A DNA stretch of 64,000 nucleotides from Nitrosococcus watsonii C-113 (GTDB taxonomy: Bacteria; Pseudomonadota; Gammaproteobacteria; Nitrosococcales; Nitrosococcaceae): NCBI RefSeq assembly GCF_000143085.1, contig NC_014315.1, positions 2,510,001 through 2,574,000 of the forward strand, read 5' to 3'. Positions 60,518 to 64,000 of this stretch are shown in pieces. The position numbers and the translations under genes are program-made. Within the stretch, counting starts at the first letter, position 1, and the number at the start of each line of letters is the position of its first letter. The notes beneath the pieces are model-generated. The model made no database searches and was not told the origin of the DNA. It was given only the letters and a program-made list of their open reading frames with translations.

Positions 60518-61551
60518 GGAGAATCAGAACAGTCCTTTGAGCCATTCCGAACGAGAAACAACAACCGAGTTACCTCGGAGCGTTGTCGCGAATATTCCAT
60601 TAATAGACTACGGGCGGGATCATTAAGCGATAAACCTTCATAACGGCTCCAAGCGGCAGCATGCTGCTTTTTAATTTCCGCCAGGGGCAACCGTCCAAAG
60701 TAGGCATTAAGGCCCAGTTCATCGAGCATTTGCTCGCAGCGCTTCTCAATGGTCTGAAACCAGGACTCAGCATACCGCTCCGCCCACTGGCCCGAGGATT
60801 GGGGCTGAATCAGCGGACCCAAATCATCTATTTGCCGGGAATCCAGATAGCCCGCCTGGGACAGTTTTTCCAGACCTAAAGCGGGATTGTCCCGGAAATC
60901 GGCATCGTAGGATAAGGATAAATCGCTGCACCGGCGACCCATAAGGTAGCTCAGTTTCCAAAAATAATAGTGCCGCTCATAGAGGGATTGAATCCCCGGA
61001 TCAGCCAGGAAAGGAAAATATTCCGCTAGGGCGACAGACCATTCCAGTAGATCGTATACATGGCCTTGACCCGGATTATCCGCTGCTTCCGGCGCCAGAT
61101 GCCGAGTCATGGAGAAATAGGAATCGCGGCTATCCCGGTAGAGGTGGACAATCCTGGCCGTGGGAAAATGGGTCCGTATCCAGGGCAGCCGGAAATCTAT
61201 CCGGTTAAACTGGAGTACGGGAATTGCCGGCGCCGCGCTTTGGAGAAGAGATTGAAGATAAAATTTTAGCTCATCCCAGGATTCATGGGCTTCTAGCAAT
61301 AGCCGGGAAAGGCCAAATTCGGGTTGGTGTCTGTTCTCTATAAGGGGCAGCTGATTTTGATAGCTGGCCCAATAACTCTGGACGCCCCGATGGGAGTCCA
61401 TGGGCAAAGTATAGCGAATATGGGCCAGCAAATTATCGTGGCAAGGTTCATAGTAGGCATGGTAGCCCTTGGCCTGATCAAAAATATGCCACAGCAAAGT
61501 GGAACCGCTACGGAAGCGGGCAGTAATAAAAAGAGGGACTTGTTTTGACAT
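60514..61551 (-). CDS. Sulfotransferase family protein
   Basis: 345 residues from ATG 61551 (MSKQVPLFITARFRSGSTLLW; the frame opens 12 bp earlier). The PAPS 5'-phosphosulfate loop FRSGSTLLWH is near the N-terminus and a 3'-phosphate loop region (VHLYRDSRDSYFSMTRHL) near 165. It would transfer sulfate from PAPS to a sugar or other acceptor. Placed between two glycan genes. Confidence 0.82.
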   Translation of the reverse strand: MSKQVPLFITARFRSGSTLLWHIFDQAKGYHAYYEPCHDNLLAHIRYTLPMDSHRGVQSYWASYQNQLPLIENRHQPEFGLSRLLLEAHESWDELKFYLQSLLQSAAPAIPVLQFNRIDFRLPWIRTHFPTARIVHLYRDSRDSYFSMTRHLAPEAADNPGQGHVYDLLEWSVALAEYFPFLADPGIQSLYERHYYFWKLSYLMGRRCSDLSLSYDADFRDNPALGLEKLSQAGYLDSRQIDDLGPLIQPQSSGQWAERYAESWFQTIEKRCEQMLDELGLNAYFGRLPLAEIKKQHAAAWSRYEGLSLNDPARSLLMEYSRQRSEVTRLLFLVRNGSKDCSDSP

Positions 61552-61677
61552 AAACGCTTGCATAACCAGGATAAACTGTGCCCAGCTACCTTACAATCGG
61601 AGTTGGCGGCTTAACGTTCGCGACCGGGGCTAATCGCCCCATGAGTGCCTCATGCGCCGCTACGCTTAGTAACCCGG

Positions 61678-63063
61678 CTAGGGGGTCGTCATACATCCCT
61701 GTATTCCTTCTAAGCGCTCGGCCCGTAGCCAATTGAGGGCAATGCCGACCTGGCGCTCATCCGGGTTGGCCGGATCAAGGGATTGGGGGGAAAGAGTCCG
61801 ATTCACCTTGAAAACCAGCCGAACCAGGCCGCGGGACTTGTCGGCGATAATGTTGACGGGAAGCAGGCAGCGATAACGTCTTACGGTCGTTTCCCTGGTT
61901 CCTTCTGTTATTTCCAGTTCCAGGGGAACGCCATGGGCGGTAACCTGCAAACTACCTAGGATATCTAATGCCAGAGCATGGACGATCCGGAATTCAAGCA
62001 TCCACTCCTGACCCCCCTGAATAGGCAAGTCGATAAAAGATTCCGTTCCGGGACCCGACCAGCGAAAAGTTGAATTATCGGCTGGCGCCCGCTCCCGCCT
62101 ATGCCATCCAGACCCTAATAAAGGCTCTTGGAGGGAAAGATAAAGACTTTCCTGGGCTAAAGGTCGCGCTTCCAGATGATGCCGATAATGACGGTCGAGA
62201 AGCTGGTTGACCAGAGCCGGATTTTTGGCAAACGTTCCAGGAACCACTTCCCCTGGCCGGGCGTAACGCATCAAATCCCCCAACATGTCCGCCACGCGAT
62301 CCTGGAAAAGACGCTCCGCCTCTTGGTACAGGGCCATATCCAATTTATTACAATTGAGCACCTTCTCCCGCACCTCTTCCGGCAAATCATCACTATTTGA
62401 CCCGCCCGGCGCTACCCGCAGCTTTTGAACCTGCCCCACGGGCGGCCAGCCAAACGTCCAGCTTAGCAGCGCCATGGATTCATCAAAGCGCTCGGCCAAA
62501 CCCAACCAGGCGCAGGCATGGAGCATCCTTTTAGCCCGTTCCAAACGCTGCTCAGCGGATAGGGAAACTTCATGCTCCAGCACCCATTTATCTACCGCGG
62601 ACCGGGACTCGGCGGATAAAAAAATTGGGCCTGTATCGGGATCGTGCCGGAGATCAAAGGAAAGATGGCGGACTTGCATATCGCTGACCTTTTTCCTTGT
62701 TTCCGGGGAATCGAGAAAGTCGGAAAAAGACATAGCGCGCTCTTTTACTAAATGATGAACCCGGGTGCCCGACTCCCGTAAAATAAACCGATAGGTGGAA
62801 AGCGTAAGCGACAGGGGGTGGCGCAGCATGGTGAGATAAAGGGGCGGTTCCGGTAAAAATGGTTGCAAACCGCCGGCACCAAAATGGCCCCGGAAAAACC
62901 GGTACTGAGGAAGCGACTCTTGGGGCAAGGTAACCAGCTCGCGCCATAATTGCGCAGGGCAAATATCATTGGCGTCAAAGCGGGCATCCAGCAGCGGGAT
63001 CAGGGTCGTTCCCGCCGTTTTTGGAATATGGATGAAATAGAAACGGTCGCTGAAATTCAGCAT
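61678..63063 (-). CDS. Sulfotransferase family 2-like protein
   Basis: 461 residues. The PAPS loop FYFIHIPKTAGTTLIPLLD is at residues 8-26 and the second loop YLTMLRHPLSLTLSTYRF near 78, as in heparan/chondroitin-type carbohydrate sulfotransferases found in bacteria. The C-terminal 170 residues (from about 300) look beta-rich (TESFIDLPIQGGQEWMLEFR) and may be a carbohydrate-binding or jelly-roll domain. The two-domain layout is unusual. Confidence 0.82.
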   Translation of the reverse strand: MLNFSDRFYFIHIPKTAGTTLIPLLDARFDANDICPAQLWRELVTLPQESLPQYRFFRGHFGAGGLQPFLPEPPLYLTMLRHPLSLTLSTYRFILRESGTRVHHLVKERAMSFSDFLDSPETRKKVSDMQVRHLSFDLRHDPDTGPIFLSAESRSAVDKWVLEHEVSLSAEQRLERAKRMLHACAWLGLAERFDESMALLSWTFGWPPVGQVQKLRVAPGGSNSDDLPEEVREKVLNCNKLDMALYQEAERLFQDRVADMLGDLMRYARPGEVVPGTFAKNPALVNQLLDRHYRHHLEARPLAQESLYLSLQEPLLGSGWHRRERAPADNSTFRWSGPGTESFIDLPIQGGQEWMLEFRIVHALALDILGSLQVTAHGVPLELEITEGTRETTVRRYRCLLPVNIIADKSRGLVRLVFKVNRTLSPQSLDPANPDERQVGIALNWLRAERLEGIQGCMTTP

Positions 63064-63102
63064 AATCCGGGAATATATTTCTAATAAATGTCAGCTTTTA
63101 CA

Positions 63103-63969
63103 CTAACGCTGTAACAAAAGATTAGTAAAGCCGCAGGACAAAAGCTGTTGGCGGTTGATGGGATGAACGCCGCTGTTTGCAAGGTTAAAGATATTAAAGC
63201 CAAACCCTTCCACCATATCAATAAAACTGTCCAGCGGCATGCGGTTTTTAAAGCGGTCAGGCGAATATTCAATAATCACTTTGATATTTCTGGAGCGATG
63301 GATAAGTTGGGACATGCCCTTCAGGCCCAGGGGCTCCGAACCTTCAATATCCATTTTCACCACATCGGCGGTAAAATCGGAACCCAAAAATTCATCAAGG
63401 GTAACCACGGGAACGGTAATTTCATCCATGCCTTTGTTTTTAGACTGCTTTTCCGATACAAAAAACGACCCTCCCCCCATTTGATTGGGAGGAAAACGAA
63501 GCACCATTTCTCCTGCCCGATCCATGACGCCCTTATTGAACAATTGCGCTTTGCCATTGCGGAACATTCCATTCGCTATGAAACTTCTTTCAACCAAGGC
63601 GCACAGCCTTGGGTTTGCCTCGAAGGCCATGATTTTGCCCCGTTCTCCCACGAGAGGCGCGGCAATCACCGAAAAATAGCCCAGATTCGCGCCAATATCG
63701 AGCACCGTATCCCCTTTTTTTATCAAGCTAGTAAACGTCCTGGTAATATGGGGCTCCCATCTCCCCGTGCTGATGATATGAGGCGCGATACTGATGTCAT
63801 CAGTAAACACATACAGTTTCGAGCCATTGGCAAGGAAAGTCAGCGCGGTATGGTCGCCAAGGTAAAAGGTGCGGGTGTCGAGCAGCTTTCTTACCTCTTC
63901 TCGCAGCTGCTTGTTTTCCTCTAAAAGCTGATTAAGCTTGCCTTCGATGGAGTAAGTATCGGTAGGCAT
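63103..63969 (-). CDS. FkbM-family SAM-dependent methyltransferase (start near window edge)
   Basis: The gene starts near the right edge. ATG 63969 ([19 protein letters not shown]) gives 288 residues, but an in-frame start further upstream outside the window is possible. A short coiled coil (about 10-32) precedes the FkbM core: [15 protein letters not shown] (SAM motif I, about 90), [13 protein letters not shown], then [17 protein letters not shown] near 205. FkbM enzymes O-methylate sugars or polyketides; next to sulfotransferases and glycosyltransferases, a glycan target is likely. Confidence 0.85.
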   Translation of the reverse strand: MPTDTYSIEGKLNQLLEENKQLREEVRKLLDTRTFYLGDHTALTFLANGSKLYVFTDDISIAPHIISTGRWEPHITRTFTSLIKKGDTVLDIGANLGYFSVIAAPLVGERGKIMAFEANPRLCALVERSFIANGMFRNGKAQLFNKGVMDRAGEMVLRFPPNQMGGGSFFVSEKQSKNKGMDEITVPVVTLDEFLGSDFTADVVKMDIEGSEPLGLKGMSQLIHRSRNIKVIIEYSPDRFKNRMPLDSFIDMVEGFGFNIFNLANSGVHPINRQQLLSCGFTNLLLQR

Positions 63970-64000
63970 TTTAGTCCGCACGTGATTCCATAGCTGCAAT

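Noticed and set aside
1-64000. tRNA or rRNA genes
   Set aside because: I inspected the larger non-coding gaps and saw no cloverleaf with a GGTTCRA-type arm or rRNA-like segment; a covariance scan could still find one.

Overview
The window is a contiguous stretch of chromosome from a gammaproteobacterium. Gene order and protein style suggest a marine Chromatiales-type organism, and Nitrosococcus is my best guess. That is inference from content and not proven here: there is no rRNA and no ammonia-oxidation gene in view. Classic gammaproteobacterial blocks occur in their usual order (ribH-nusB-thiL-pgpA, recO-pdxJ-acpS, surE-pcm-nlpD, glrK-yfhG-glrR). The type II secretion genes, GlgA, Ppc and a complete dTDP-rhamnose set fit a free-living, exopolysaccharide-making autotroph.

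Layout. 1-10.1 kb (minus): housekeeping run (PgpA, ThiL, NusB, RibH, RlmD, a PolB-like exonuclease, a YdbL/YdbH envelope pair, CysM, AcpS, PdxJ, RecO). 10.2-11.1 kb (plus): PEP-CTERM-type protein that has lost its signal peptide. 11.2-15.3 kb (minus): prfB with its programmed +1 frameshift, nlpD, a YqaA/DedA membrane protein, pcm, surE. 15.8-19.4 kb (minus): a GlrK-YfhG-GlrR two-component operon. 19.7-26.9 kb (plus): the most unusual locus, a tightly overlapping run encoding a membrane-anchored FN3-like protein, an M20 amidohydrolase, an isochorismatase-like amidase, a sodium:solute symporter, a 40-residue single-helix protein and an atypical ATCase-like carbamoyltransferase, followed by an AsnB-type amidotransferase. 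27.1-31.9 kb (minus): zwf-rmlBACD. 32.3-36.7 kb (plus): glgA-ppc. 36.8-38.4 kb (minus): ggt.

38.4-46.1 kb is an accessory zone. It holds a frameshifted REP-associated transposase between two inverted REP hairpins, a SurA/PpiC-like isomerase, a DUF29 protein, two secreted proteins and a lipoprotein of unknown function, an Uma2-family gene killed by a stop codon, and a TnpB-only insertion element with an intact RuvC triad. 46.1-53.1 kb (minus) is the distal part of a type II secretion operon (gspJ, K, L, M, a GspC-like gene, gspD). 53.2-64 kb is a cell-surface glycan region: a TPR/GT41 glycosyltransferase, a polytopic membrane protein, an orphan PIN toxin, a GT2-DUF2304 pair, a small cytochrome c, a GT4 glycosyltransferase, two sulfotransferases and an FkbM methyltransferase.

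How the parts work together. rmlBACD supplies dTDP-rhamnose, and the glycosyltransferases, sulfotransferases and FkbM methyltransferase at the right end could build and decorate a surface glycan. zwf, glgA and ppc concern central carbon and storage. The 19.7-26.9 kb locus reads as uptake and processing of an N-carbamoyl/ureido compound, releasing or re-using carbamoyl groups and ammonia. A 34-nt REP hairpin family (seven copies seen) is scattered between genes. I saw no tRNA, rRNA or CRISPR array.
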